This document shows positions 20,308-29,190 of a stretch of DNA of 64,000 nucleotides, one piece after another (position 1 is the stretch's first letter; each line of letters begins with the position of its first letter). A program made the translations under genes and the position numbers. The notes beneath the pieces were generated by a model. That model was not told the DNA's origin and did not search any database. It was given only the letters and a program-made list of their open reading frames with translations. Origin of the DNA: Falcatimonas sp. MSJ-15 (GTDB taxonomy: Bacteria > Bacillota > Clostridia > Lachnospirales > Lachnospiraceae); assembly GCF_018918265.1 (NCBI RefSeq), contig NZ_JAHLQC010000013.1:1-64000 (forward strand). The letters run 5' to 3'.

Positions 20308-21258
20308 TGCTATATAAGGTGCGATAGTCTTTAAAAATCTGTTTGGAACTTCAAGGTGAGGTAAAATACCAGCCTGATTAATGATTACAGATTCAATTGA
20401 AGGGTTGATAAGTGTATATTCGGTAATTATCCTGTTAATATCAGGAACAGCAGAACCACCAATAATTATAATGCTATTGTTGATTTTTCGTATTGCATTA
20501 TTAACATTAGCTGTTGTATAATTACCTTTTCTGCTTGAGTTAACAAATCTTGAGTTAGAGCCATTAAAATGTGCACTTTCATAATAAGCATTGATATATT
20601 CGGATTTTATATGACTTTTATTAGCAAAATAAGAAGTACTAAACATATCAGCAATATTATTTCTGCTATGAGTGAGATTATATATTAAAGTGCCAATAAT
20701 AGGAGTATTGAGTAAAATTCGTAAGAATTTTGAATGTCTGCCTGGAATCTTGGCTGTTGCAGCAAGACTTACAGGGTTGACAAGAATAATCCGATTAAAA
20801 AGCGAACTATCATTAAAGCATGACATAACAGCAATGGAGCATGATAACGATGAAGCAATTACATCAGTCTTTTTGCGAATGACATCTTTTACAAAATCGC
20901 ATATAAGCTGTACATACATATAATTGGTATAAGTAATATTTACCTTTTCAGAAACACCACAGCCTAAAAGATCGATAGCATAGACAGTATGAGTCTTAGA
21001 AAGCTGTTCAATAACATTGGACCATTCATAAGAACTTGAAGATGAATTAAGATCATGAATAAGCAGGAGTGGAGAACCCTTGCCGGTTTTTAGATACTTA
21101 ATATCACCAAGTCGCCATCTGTAAGAATAAAACAGACGATTGTTAAGGATATTCTTTTTGGTTGCGGAAACAAAAACAGCTTTGTTAATAAGCGCAGTAC
21201 CAGCTAAAGCGCTTCCGGCTAATAAGAATGTAGTTGTAAGTAACTTTTTTTGTTTCAT
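20293..21258 (-). CDS. Alpha/beta hydrolase, membrane-anchored or secreted
   Basis: A 321-aa alpha/beta-hydrolase-fold protein. The N-terminus (KKLLTTTFLLAGSALAGTALI) is a signal anchor or signal peptide. The oxyanion loop is LLLIHDLNSSSSSYEW, and strand 4 gives YAIDLLGCGVSE. The nucleophile elbow reads ASSLSCS where GxSxG is expected, so the small glycines are replaced. A His near the end (ILPHLEVP) could complete a triad. The start is the ATG giving MKQKKLL, 8 bp after GGAGG, five codons inside the longest frame. Substrate unknown; inactive or non-enzymatic roles are possible. Confidence 0.75.
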   Translation of the reverse strand: MKQKKLLTTTFLLAGSALAGTALINKAVFVSATKKNILNNRLFYSYRWRLGDIKYLKTGKGSPLLLIHDLNSSSSSYEWSNVIEQLSKTHTVYAIDLLGCGVSEKVNITYTNYMYVQLICDFVKDVIRKKTDVIASSLSCSIAVMSCFNDSSLFNRIILVNPVSLAATAKIPGRHSKFLRILLNTPIIGTLIYNLTHSRNNIADMFSTSYFANKSHIKSEYINAYYESAHFNGSNSRFVNSSRKGNYTTANVNNAIRKINNSIIIIGGSAVPDINRIITEYTLINPSIESVIINQAGILPHLEVPNRFLKTIAPYIAEIPD

Positions 21259-21433
21259 ACGTTTTACCTCCAAACAATTGATACTTATATTATAATATAT
21301 TTCGGCATTAAATTACAAAGATATTTAAAAAATGTTAATTTTATTTAATATTTGCTTTCCTTTAGCACGAAAATATTATATTATATAAGGAGAAAGAAAA
21401 CAAAAAATTATGTTAACCGATAACGGAGTAAGT

Positions 21434-22423
21434 ATGAATAAAGTATATGATTATTTAAATAGACGATATATATATTATAATGATAAAAAAAATGAATATG
21501 TGAATAAAGAACATAGGATAGAACTTAATATTGAGCAGATAGATGCTGCAATAGCTAATATTAAGGCTGAACTAAGTTCAGCAGACAGTGTGTTTAAGTG
21601 TAATGACAACAGCATATTTAAAAAACAAGAGATCGATAAGCTTTTAGAAGAAAAGGAAACTTTGAAAGAAGAAAAAGTTTCTCTGCAAGAATCAATAGAA
21701 GCGGTTGATCTGGAGATAAAAGAGCTTGATGATGTTCTTAAAGAATATCAGGAAAGTGAAGATATTAACTCACATGGTATGGTTGTTGTAGAATCACAGG
21801 AGAGAGAACGGCAGAGAATTGCCAGAGATATACACGATTCAGTTGTTCAGACAATGACAGGACTTGTACATAAATCAGAATTCTGTACAAAAGTAATGGA
21901 TAAAGATCCAATAAGAGCTAAATTGGAGCTAGAAGTAATCAATAATATGGTACGCAACTGTATTGATGAATTAAGAGCTATAATATATGATCTGCGTCCT
22001 ATGTCATTCGATGATCTTGGAATAGATGTTACACTTAACAGAGTTATAGAAAGATGTAAACTTAATACTGATATGAATATTACATATACAATAGAAGGTG
22101 AACCATACCAATTAAAATCTGTAGTAGCTCTTAGTATTATAAGAATTATACAGGAAGCATGCAATAACAGTATAAAATATTCAAAAGGTAAGAATATAAA
22201 AATGCAACTTATATATTCAAAAAATGATATAACTTTAATCCATGAAGATGACGGAATAGGTTTTGATTTTAATAAACCATCTAATATTACCGAAAATAAT
22301 ACAGGATTTGGAATATCATCATTAAAAGAGAGAGTATTTTTACTTGGAGGAAAAATATCATTTTCAAGCAATAATAACGGAGTGGGAACAGTTATAAAAG
22401 TAATTATCCCCACGTTAAAATAG
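21434..22423 (+). CDS. DegS-like sensor histidine kinase
   Basis: A 330-aa cytoplasmic kinase without membrane segments. The first ~110 residues form a charged coiled coil (repeated KEEKVSLQES, EIKELDDVLKEY patterns), as in the DegS sensor domain. The HisKA_3 dimerisation helix contains the phospho-acceptor in RQRIARDIHDSVVQTM. The HATPase shows IIQEACNNSIKYS, DDGIGFDF and GFGISSLKERV. The start is the ATG at 21434, with GGAG 5 bp upstream, rather than the ATG eight codons earlier. It overlaps functionally with the response regulator 15 bp downstream. Confidence 0.88.
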   Translation: MNKVYDYLNRRYIYYNDKKNEYVNKEHRIELNIEQIDAAIANIKAELSSADSVFKCNDNSIFKKQEIDKLLEEKETLKEEKVSLQESIEAVDLEIKELDDVLKEYQESEDINSHGMVVVESQERERQRIARDIHDSVVQTMTGLVHKSEFCTKVMDKDPIRAKLELEVINNMVRNCIDELRAIIYDLRPMSFDDLGIDVTLNRVIERCKLNTDMNITYTIEGEPYQLKSVVALSIIRIIQEACNNSIKYSKGKNIKMQLIYSKNDITLIHEDDGIGFDFNKPSNITENNTGFGISSLKERVFLLGGKISFSSNNNGVGTVIKVIIPTLK

Positions 22424-22438
22424 AAAGGAAGAAAATAT

Positions 22439-23083
22439 ATGGCAATTAGAATATTAATAGCAGATGACCATTCAATAGTAAGAGAGGGACTTAAGCAGTT
22501 ACTCGAATTAGATGGAGATATTGTAGTTGTTGGTCAGGCAGGCGATGGATATGAATGTTTAAGTCTTCTTAATAAATTAAAACCAGATGTACTTTTACTG
22601 GATATAAATATGCCAAATCTTGATGGATTAAAAGTGCTTACAATTATGAAAGAAGAAAAGATGGAGGCAAAAGTATTAATTCTAACAATACACAATGAGA
22701 TAGAATACTTATTGAAGGCAGTAGATATTGGATGTAATGGATATGTATTAAAAGACTCAGATTCAGCATTACTTAAAAAAGCTATATATAATGTATACAA
22801 TGGCGAGATGTATATACAGCCAAGTCTTACACCATTATTGAATTCAAATCTGTCAGACAGAGATAATTACAAAGATAAACTTAATGAACTCACAAGAAGA
22901 GAGTATGATGTATTAAAACTTCTTGCAGAAGGATACTTCAATAAGGAGATAGCATCAACACTTAACATTAGCGAAAGAACAGTAAAGAATCATGTATCAA
23001 ACATATTCAAGAAAATAGGAGTATCTGATCGTACTCAGGCGGCAGTATTTGCTATAAAGAATGGATTAGCAGAGTTTAAATAA
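22439..23083 (+). CDS. DegU-like response regulator, NarL/LuxR family
   Basis: A 214-aa response regulator. The receiver domain (1-125) has the acidic pair ADDH, phospho-acceptor LLLDINMPNLDG and Lys in YVLKD. The LuxR-type helix-turn-helix (150-214) shows LTRREYDVLKLLAEG, NKEIASTLNISERTVKNHVSNIFKKIGV. It is encoded directly after its kinase. In relatives such pairs control secreted enzymes and motility; here the targets are not evident. Confidence 0.9.
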   Translation: MAIRILIADDHSIVREGLKQLLELDGDIVVVGQAGDGYECLSLLNKLKPDVLLLDINMPNLDGLKVLTIMKEEKMEAKVLILTIHNEIEYLLKAVDIGCNGYVLKDSDSALLKKAIYNVYNGEMYIQPSLTPLLNSNLSDRDNYKDKLNELTRREYDVLKLLAEGYFNKEIASTLNISERTVKNHVSNIFKKIGVSDRTQAAVFAIKNGLAEFK

Positions 23084-23237
23084 TTTATTAATAGTGTTAT
23101 ATATAAATGGATGCTATATATTGGATAGATATACATACAGAATATGTAGAGAATATATAGAGAATAAAAATATTGAACTTATTAATAAAGTTGAACATAT
23201 TAATACAGTATTGTAGAGAATGAACAAATAGAAATAT

Positions 23238-23290
23238 AGAATCTACCACGATTATTGCTTAAGCAGGCAATGATGTGGTAGATTCTTTTT
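23238..23290 (+). terminator. Terminator after the DegS/DegU-like operon
   Basis: A 12-bp stem, AGAATCTACCAC paired with GTGGTAGATTCT, with a smaller inner stem (ATTGC/GCAAT), is followed by TTTTT. Confidence 0.85.
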
Positions 23291-23463
23291 ATATAAGCAA
23301 TAAAAAATAGACTAATAATATGAAAAATAAAATTGGGATAATCGGTAGGACAATAATGTAAAAGATAAATAATAAATAGTATAAAGAATAAAACATGGTA
23401 ATGCTGGTGTAGAAGAAAGTAATTATAAATTATGCAATTAAGGTATGTGATAATACATGTTAA

Positions 23464-24211
23464 TGTTTCACGTGAAACATTGATGAATATAATGAGAACA
23501 ATGAGAAATATTGACAAGTAGATAAGAAGATTAGAAAAATGAAATATTGATTTGATAAGGATATGGAAAGGTAAAAGTTATAGATGTTTCACGTGAAATA
23601 TTAATGAATATAATGAGAACAATGAGAAACATTAACAAGCAGATGAGCAGATTATAAATATAAGATATTGATAGAGATAAGGACATGAAAAAGTAGAGGT
23701 TATAGATGTTTCACGTGAAACATTGATGAATATAATGAGAACAATGAGAAATATTGACAAGTAGATAAGAAGATTAGAAAAATGAAATATTGATTTGATA
23801 AGGATATGGAAAGGTAAAAGTTATAGATGTTTCACGTGAAACATTGATGAATATAATGAGTAACAATGAGAGACATTAACAAGTAGATAAGAAGATTAGA
23901 AAAATAAAATATTGGTAGAGATAAGGATATGGAGAAGTAAGAGCTGCAGATGTTTCACGTGAAACATTGATGAATATAATGAGTAACAATGAGAGACATT
24001 AACAAGTAGATAAGAAGATTAGAGAAATAAGATGTTGATAGCGATAAGGATATGGAGAAGTAGAAGCTATAGATGTTTCACGTGAAACATTAATGATTAT
24101 AATTAGAAGAATGAAAAATATTGACAAGCAGATAAGAACATTAGAAAAATAAAATATTGATAAAGATAAGGATATGGAGAAGTAAGAGTTATAGATGTTT
24201 CACGTGAAACA
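23464..24211. repeat. Tandem array of seven parS centromere sites (~122-bp period)
   Basis: The 16-bp palindrome TGTTTCACGTGAAACA, the consensus chromosomal parS site bound by ParB, occurs at 23464, 23707, 23828, 23951, 24074 and 24196. A one-base variant (ending AAATA) lies at 23585. Start-to-start spacing is 121, 122, 121, 123, 123 and 122 bp. The spacers are themselves related AT-rich repeats (ATTGATGAATATAATGAG, GACAAGTAGATAAGAAGATTAG), so the array arose by tandem duplication of a 122-bp unit. It lies about 1.1 kb before parA. Confidence 0.96.
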
Positions 24212-24319
24212 TCTATAAAAAAGATGATAAATATTAGTGAAAAAATATTAGTGGAGTGATATAGAAAACAGCTAAAAAACAGCGTGAAACCTAGGAATAG
24301 AGCCATATAAGTGGAAAAA

Positions 24320-24373
24320 TCAAATTGAAAAAATAAAAAAGAAAAAAATAAAAATACCCCCTAAAAGGGGGTA
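24320..24373 (-). terminator. Terminator pointing left, no gene upstream of it
   Basis: TACCCCC-(TAAAA)-GGGGGTA (24355-24373) is preceded on the plus strand by a long A-rich run, so on the minus strand it is a GC-rich hairpin followed by a T-rich tail. No minus-strand gene exists to its right before the parA region; it could end transcripts crossing the hairpin array. Confidence 0.6.
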
Positions 24374-24515
24374 GTCCCGATTTGAAAAATGGAATATCAT
24401 AAGGAATGTATGTATGATAAAAAGTACATATAAAATAAGACCATACAAAAGAAAAATGTATTTTTGTTAGAATATAAATATAGACCAAAATATTATATTC
24501 TAACTGAAATACAGA

Positions 24516-24960
24516 AACACCAAAAAAAAAAGTCTATGCCAGTAAAAAGCATAGACAAAACACCAAAGAAAGTCTATGTTAGTAAAAAAGCATAGACAAA
24601 ACACCAAAGAAGGTCTATGTTAGTAAAAAGCATAGATTAAACACAAAAGAAAAATCCAGTGACAAATTTCAAAATTGAAAATCTGGAGAAATACTAAAGA
24701 TAAGTCAGTATTATTTTTACATACTAAAAAGTAATAAATGACACTGAAAAAAATACCAAAGATAAAAAACTATCTTATGGTATAGGCAAGATATACCATA
24801 AGATAGAAAAAACTCTACGTTATATAGTATAAACAAGATACACTAAAGATAAAAAGTACTATGCAATATAGTATAACAAGATATACCAAAGATAAATCTT
24901 ATACTATATTGTATAGTATAAGACAAAGCACCAAAGATAAATATTATATAGTAAGTATAA
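24516..24960. repeat. Array of about eight hairpins separated by an ACCAAAGA-like box
   Basis: A box close to CACCAAAGATAAA (variants CACCAAAGAAA, TACTAAAGATAA, TACCAAAGATAAA) recurs about nine times, at 24-85 bp intervals. Between boxes are inverted repeats of differing sequence. Three are near-identical GTCTATG-CATAGAC stems (24531-24640). Then come a weak pair of stems, a 15-bp perfect stem CTATCTTATGGTATA (24770-24806), a TACTAT/ATAGTA stem, and a 12-bp stem TCTTATACTATA (24897-24923). On the minus strand each stem is followed by a T-rich stretch, so each unit resembles an intrinsic terminator. No coding frame. Confidence 0.75.
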
Positions 24961-25112
24961 TAAGAAAAGTAACAAGAACAAATACAGGAGGTAAAAGAAG
25001 AAATAAATAGTAATTCATTTACAATATTAAAAAAGTATGTGAAAGAATAAATTGATATAGATATATGGAACTAAAAATGATATAATGTTGTATGTAATTC
25101 AAAACTTAGAAA

Positions 25113-25128
25113 TGTTTCACGTGAAACA
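25113..25128. repeat. Solitary parS site upstream of parA
   Basis: A perfect TGTTTCACGTGAAACA palindrome, 170 bp before the parA start. It is flanked by two imperfect copies of an AACTAAAAATGATA-containing phrase (about 25069 and 25179). Its position suggests ParB autoregulation of parAB as well as partition. Confidence 0.93.
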
Positions 25129-25297
25129 TCGCTAATAAGATATATAAATTGTAAAAACAAGATGTGATGACAGCATGAAACTAAAAATGATAAAGTTTGC
25201 ATGCGGTCATATATACAAATAATTACTAACTTAATTGGAAAGGAAGTTATAACTTATCGTTTGTTTTTGATTTATTATAACTAAGGACAACTGTAAT

Positions 25298-26062
25298 ATG
25301 GGAAGAATAATTGCAATAGCTAATCAAAAAGGTGGAGTTGGAAAGACTACAACATCGATCAATTTATCTGCATGCCTAGCAGAAGCAGGAAAAAAAGTAT
25401 TAACAATTGACATAGATCCACAGGGTAATACTACAAGTGGATTAGGTGTTGAGAGAAAAGATATTAATAATACTGTATATGAGATGCTTCTTGAAGAATG
25501 TACTATAGAAGATTGCATAATAAAAAATGTAATAGAAAAACTAGATGTAGTTCCATCTAATGTAAATCTCGCAGGTGCAGAGATAGATCTTATAGGAATA
25601 GATAATAGAGAATTTATTATGAAAAAAAATGTTGAGAAGATAAAAGACAAGTATGATTATATAATAATCGATTGTCCTCCATCACTTAACATGCTGACAG
25701 TAAATGCAATGACAACAGCTAATACTGTGCTTGTTCCAATACAATGCGAATATTATGCACTTGAAGGGCTAACACAGCTTATGCATACAATTAATCTTGT
25801 AAAGAAAAAACTTAATCCTGAACTTGAGATAGAAGGAGTTGTATTTACTATGTATGATGCAAGAACTAATCTATCACTTCAGGTAGTTGAGAATGTTAAG
25901 AATAATCTTAAACAGAATATATACAAGACGATAATACCTAGAAATATAAGACTAGCTGAAGCACCAAGTCATGGTATGCCAATTAATCTATATGATTCTA
26001 AATCCACTGGTGCTGAGAGTTACAGAAATCTGGCAAAAGAAGTAATGAAACGAAGAAAATAA
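25298..26062 (+). CDS. parA: Chromosome partitioning ATPase ParA/Soj
   Basis: A 254-aa deviant Walker ATPase that moves ParB-parS complexes and, in Firmicutes, also modulates DnaA. The deviant Walker A KGGVGKTTTS lies at residues 11-20, Walker A' is IDIDPQGNTTSG, and Walker B is YIIIDCPPSL (near 120). AAGGA lies 10 bp upstream of the ATG. It forms an operon with parB (22-bp gap). A ~230-bp AT-rich leader after the solitary parS includes an AGTTATAA/TTATAACT dyad (about 25246-25282). Confidence 0.95.
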   Translation: MGRIIAIANQKGGVGKTTTSINLSACLAEAGKKVLTIDIDPQGNTTSGLGVERKDINNTVYEMLLEECTIEDCIIKNVIEKLDVVPSNVNLAGAEIDLIGIDNREFIMKKNVEKIKDKYDYIIIDCPPSLNMLTVNAMTTANTVLVPIQCEYYALEGLTQLMHTINLVKKKLNPELEIEGVVFTMYDARTNLSLQVVENVKNNLKQNIYKTIIPRNIRLAEAPSHGMPINLYDSKSTGAESYRNLAKEVMKRRK

Positions 26063-26084
26063 TATAAGAAAGGTGGTGTAAGTA

Positions 26085-26981
26085 ATGGCAGGAAAAAAGA
26101 ATGCATTAGGAAAAGGACTTGCAAATCTGTTCAGTGAAGAAGCAATTGAAGAAGAGAAGGAAGTAGTAGTAAAAGAAGTTATAGTAAAAGAACCTTCTGA
26201 TACAATGCTTAAGATAACAGAAGTAGAACCTAACAGAAATCAGCCAAGAAAAAATTTTGATGAAGATCTTTTACAGGAACTTGCTGATTCAATAAAGCAA
26301 TATGGAATAATACAGCCTCTGATAGTACAAAAAAGAGATGATTATTATGAAATAATAGCTGGTGAGAGAAGATGGCGTGCAGCCAAGATAGCTGGATTAA
26401 AAGAAGTTCCGGTTATTATCAAGGATTATACAGATAGAGAGATAGTAGAGATTGCACTTATAGAGAATATACAAAGAGCCGATCTCAATCCAATTGAAGA
26501 AGCACAGGCATATCAGAGATTGATAAAAGAATATAATCTCAAACAAGACGAAGTCGCAGAAAAAGTATCAAAGAGTAGAGCAACAATTACTAACTCAATG
26601 CGATTATTAAAACTTGATGATAGAGTAAAACAGATGCTTATAGATGAGATGATTACGAGTGGTCATGCAAGAGCACTTCTTGGAATAGAAGATAAGGAAT
26701 TACAATATACAATTGCAATGAGAGTATTTGATGAGAAGATGTCAGTAAGAGATATTGAAAAAATTATAAAAGATATGTCAAAGCCAACATCTGAGAAAAA
26801 AACAGAAATTGATGAGGCAGTAATACTTGCATATAAAAATCTGGAAGATAAGATTAAAAATATCATTGGAAGTAAAGTTGTAATTAAGAATAAAGATAAT
26901 AACAAAGGTAAGATAGAGATCGATTACTATTCACAGGAAGAATTAGAGAGAATAGTAGATATGATTGCGAAAATCAGATAA
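26085..26981 (+). CDS. parB: Chromosome partitioning protein ParB/Spo0J
   Basis: This 298-aa CTPase clamp loads at parS. The N-terminal domain has the CTP-binding boxes ADSIKQYGIIQPLIV, AGERRWRAAKIAG and ALIENIQRADLNPIEEA. The central helix-turn-helix is KQDEVAEKVSKSRATITNSMRLLKL (around 150). The C-terminal dimerisation domain ends RIVDMIAKIR. It opens MAGKKNALGKGLANLF, a typical ParA-stimulating N-terminus. With eight parS sites in the window, the partition system is complete here. Confidence 0.96.
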   Translation: MAGKKNALGKGLANLFSEEAIEEEKEVVVKEVIVKEPSDTMLKITEVEPNRNQPRKNFDEDLLQELADSIKQYGIIQPLIVQKRDDYYEIIAGERRWRAAKIAGLKEVPVIIKDYTDREIVEIALIENIQRADLNPIEEAQAYQRLIKEYNLKQDEVAEKVSKSRATITNSMRLLKLDDRVKQMLIDEMITSGHARALLGIEDKELQYTIAMRVFDEKMSVRDIEKIIKDMSKPTSEKKTEIDEAVILAYKNLEDKIKNIIGSKVVIKNKDNNKGKIEIDYYSQEELERIVDMIAKIR

Positions 26982-26995
26982 GAAAGGAACTAAAA

Positions 26996-27544
26996 ATGAA
27001 TAGTTTAGATAATGTAATTAATGTTATGAATAATAATATGGCTTATATTGTATCAGGAATGGCACTAATGATACTTATTCTGCTTATTTTACTGATTATC
27101 AATATGGTAAAAATAAGTAAGATGAAGAAGAAGTACAATAGTTTTATGCAGGGAAAAGATGCAAAATCTCTTGAAGATACACTATTAAAGAGACTTGATG
27201 AAGTAGATGTACTTAAAGAAGATGCAAAAGTAGCATCTAATAATATCAAAGCTCTCCAGGAAAATCTAAAGCTTGCATATCAGAAGATTGGAATTGTAAA
27301 ATATGATGCATTTAAAGAAATGGGTGGAAAGCTTAGCTTTTCAGTAGCATTACTTGATGATAATAATGACGGATTCATAATCAATGCAATGCATAGCAGA
27401 GAAGGTTGTTATACATATATAAAAGAGATTGTTAAAGGTGAATCATACATTATTCTTGGTGATGAAGAGAAACAGGCACTTGAGATAGCATTAAATGAGA
27501 GTAAAGCAGTTGTTGTAAGAGAAGCAGAAGACAAAAACAAGTAA
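26996..27544 (+). CDS. DUF4446 family membrane protein
   Basis: A 182-aa protein with one membrane helix (MAYIVSGMALMILILLILLIINMV, about residues 15-38). A coiled-coil stretch (about 60-100) precedes a compact C-terminal domain starting VKYDAFKEMGGKLSFSVALLDDNNDGFIIN, characteristic of DUF4446. It follows parB by 14 bp with AAAGGA before the ATG, so it is the third gene of the par operon. This neighbourhood recurs in clostridia; a membrane-linked role in segregation or sporulation is possible but undemonstrated. Confidence 0.8.
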   Translation: MNSLDNVINVMNNNMAYIVSGMALMILILLILLIINMVKISKMKKKYNSFMQGKDAKSLEDTLLKRLDEVDVLKEDAKVASNNIKALQENLKLAYQKIGIVKYDAFKEMGGKLSFSVALLDDNNDGFIINAMHSREGCYTYIKEIVKGESYIILGDEEKQALEIALNESKAVVVREAEDKNK

Positions 27545-27670
27545 TAAGAATGAGATACTGAAGCAGATTATAACGAAGGATACAAAATTAAATATACATT
27601 ATATGGACGGAAAAAAGACAGAAGAAAACACGAATGAAAATAAACATAATTAATTATATAGGAAAAAGGA

Positions 27671-27724
27671 AACGATGATATTAGACATCTCAAACAAAAA
27701 AATGCCTAATATCATCGTTTTTTG
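27671..27724 (+). terminator. Terminator of the par operon
   Basis: A 14-bp perfect stem, AACGATGATATTAG paired with CTAATATCATCGTT, is followed by TTTTT. The following 280 bp to the microsatellite show AT-rich sequence with no gene. Confidence 0.87.
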
Positions 27725-28008
27725 TTAACATAATTTAGGTAAAAAAATAACATAAGTGTTAAAAATTTGTTTAATTTGTTATAAAATTATCTATATTGAT
27801 ATACAAAATATTGCAATTTTAACAAATTTTTTGAAAAAAGTACTGTACAAATAAAATAAAAAGTAGTAATATAATTATATCAAAAGATAATTAATGAATG
27901 TAATTCATTTTATTATTATGATAGTAAGACAACTGAGTCGATATTATTAAAGGCGGTAACTATTTGTATTACAAAATCCAGTATATAAGATATATGGATG
28001 TAGACTTA

Positions 28009-28096
28009 GATATTTGGATATTTGGATATTTGGATATTTGGATATTTGGATATTTGGATATTTGGATATTTGGATATTTGGATATTTGGATATTTG
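28009..28096. repeat. 8-bp microsatellite, GATATTTG x 11
   Basis: Eleven uninterrupted copies of GATATTTG, then decayed copies (AATATTTAGATACTTAGATA) to about 28135. It lies 75-200 bp upstream of the phosphotransferase gene, in the likely promoter/5'-UTR region. Confidence 0.95.
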
Positions 28097-28210
28097 AATA
28101 TTTAGATACTTAGATACGTATACTTAGATACTTGGAATAACTTGTAGCAAGGTTAAGATGGCTGCTTGGATATGGATAGTTACAATATCAATTAGAAAAG
28201 GGGAATTTAT

Positions 28211-28954
28211 ATGAAGTTAAAAAATTTAGTTTCAAAAGGCGTTAATGCAAGTGTTTACAAAGAAGACGGTAAAGCAATTAAAGTGTTTAACAAAGATTTT
28301 CCTAAATCAGAAGTTCTGAATGAAGCTCTTAATACAGCAAGAGTTGAAGAAACAGGACTTAATATTCCTAAGATTTCAGAAGTATCAATTATTGATGGTC
28401 AATGGGCTATCTCAATGGATTACATAGAAGGTGATACTCTTGCAAAACTTATGAATGACAATCCTGATAAGATGGATGAGTATCTTAATATAATGGTAGA
28501 TATTCAGCTTGATATGATGACAAAGAGATGTCCTTTACTTAATAAGTTAAAAGACAAGATGACAAGACAGATTCAGAGCCTTGATATTGATGATGGTAAA
28601 AAATATGATCTGCTTACAAGACTTGATGGAATGCCAAAGCATGTTAAACTTTGTCATGGTGATTTCAATCCTAATAATATTATTGTATCAAATGGCAAAT
28701 ATTACATCCTTGACTGGGTTCATGCAGCACAGGGTAATGCAAGTGCTGATGTAGCAAGAACTTATCTGTTATTTGCATTAGATGATAAAGATGTAGCAGA
28801 GAAATATATGGATATCTTCTGTAAGAAGAGTAATACAGAGAAGAAATATGTTCAGCAGTGGCTTCCAATCGTAGCAGCTGCACAGCTTACAAAACAGAGA
28901 CCAAGAGAAAAAGAGATGCTTGAACAGTGGCTCGATGTATTTGATTTCCAGTAA
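28211..28954 (+). CDS. Aminoglycoside phosphotransferase (APH)-fold kinase, substrate unknown
   Basis: A 247-aa protein with a small-molecule kinase fold. A short N-lobe (VSKGVNASVYKEDGKAIKVF) resembles a P-loop and lysine strand. The catalytic loop is LCHGDFNPNNIIV (near 150), and the metal-binding ILDWVHAAQGNASADVART takes the DFG-like position. AAAGGGG precedes the ATG. APH-like kinases in this family act on many substrates besides antibiotics, so resistance should not be assumed. It stands alone between a microsatellite and a terminator. Confidence 0.8.
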   Translation: MKLKNLVSKGVNASVYKEDGKAIKVFNKDFPKSEVLNEALNTARVEETGLNIPKISEVSIIDGQWAISMDYIEGDTLAKLMNDNPDKMDEYLNIMVDIQLDMMTKRCPLLNKLKDKMTRQIQSLDIDDGKKYDLLTRLDGMPKHVKLCHGDFNPNNIIVSNGKYYILDWVHAAQGNASADVARTYLLFALDDKDVAEKYMDIFCKKSNTEKKYVQQWLPIVAAAQLTKQRPREKEMLEQWLDVFDFQ

Positions 28955-29021
28955 AATAAAAATCTAATACAGATTGATAATACATTAGACTAATGAATAT
29001 TAGAATATAAAATAGCCTATT

Positions 29022-29067
29022 AAGGCATGCCAGTTATATGAGAAATATATAGTTGGCATGCCTTTTA
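29022..29067 (+). terminator. Terminator after the APH-fold kinase
   Basis: An 11-bp stem, AAGGCATGCCA paired with TGGCATGCCTT, followed by TT and AAG. Confidence 0.75.
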
Positions 29068-29190
29068 AGTTATTTTTTGGCTCTTTGTTCAAGAGTGGGG
29101 GAATGTTATGCTGTACATATAGATTCTAAACTTTATCTTTAGGTAGAGGTTAGAATTATATTTTGTGAAGAAGCAGAAAGAAGAAGTAGT

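Noticed and set aside
23200..24488. Minus-strand frames crossing the parS array and following region
   Set aside because: Hydrophobic, AT-driven frames that run through parS palindromes and hairpins; no ribosome sites or recognisable domains.
28211..28954. Aminoglycoside resistance gene
   Set aside because: The APH fold is clear, but the family includes many metabolic kinases, and no mobile or resistance context surrounds it.
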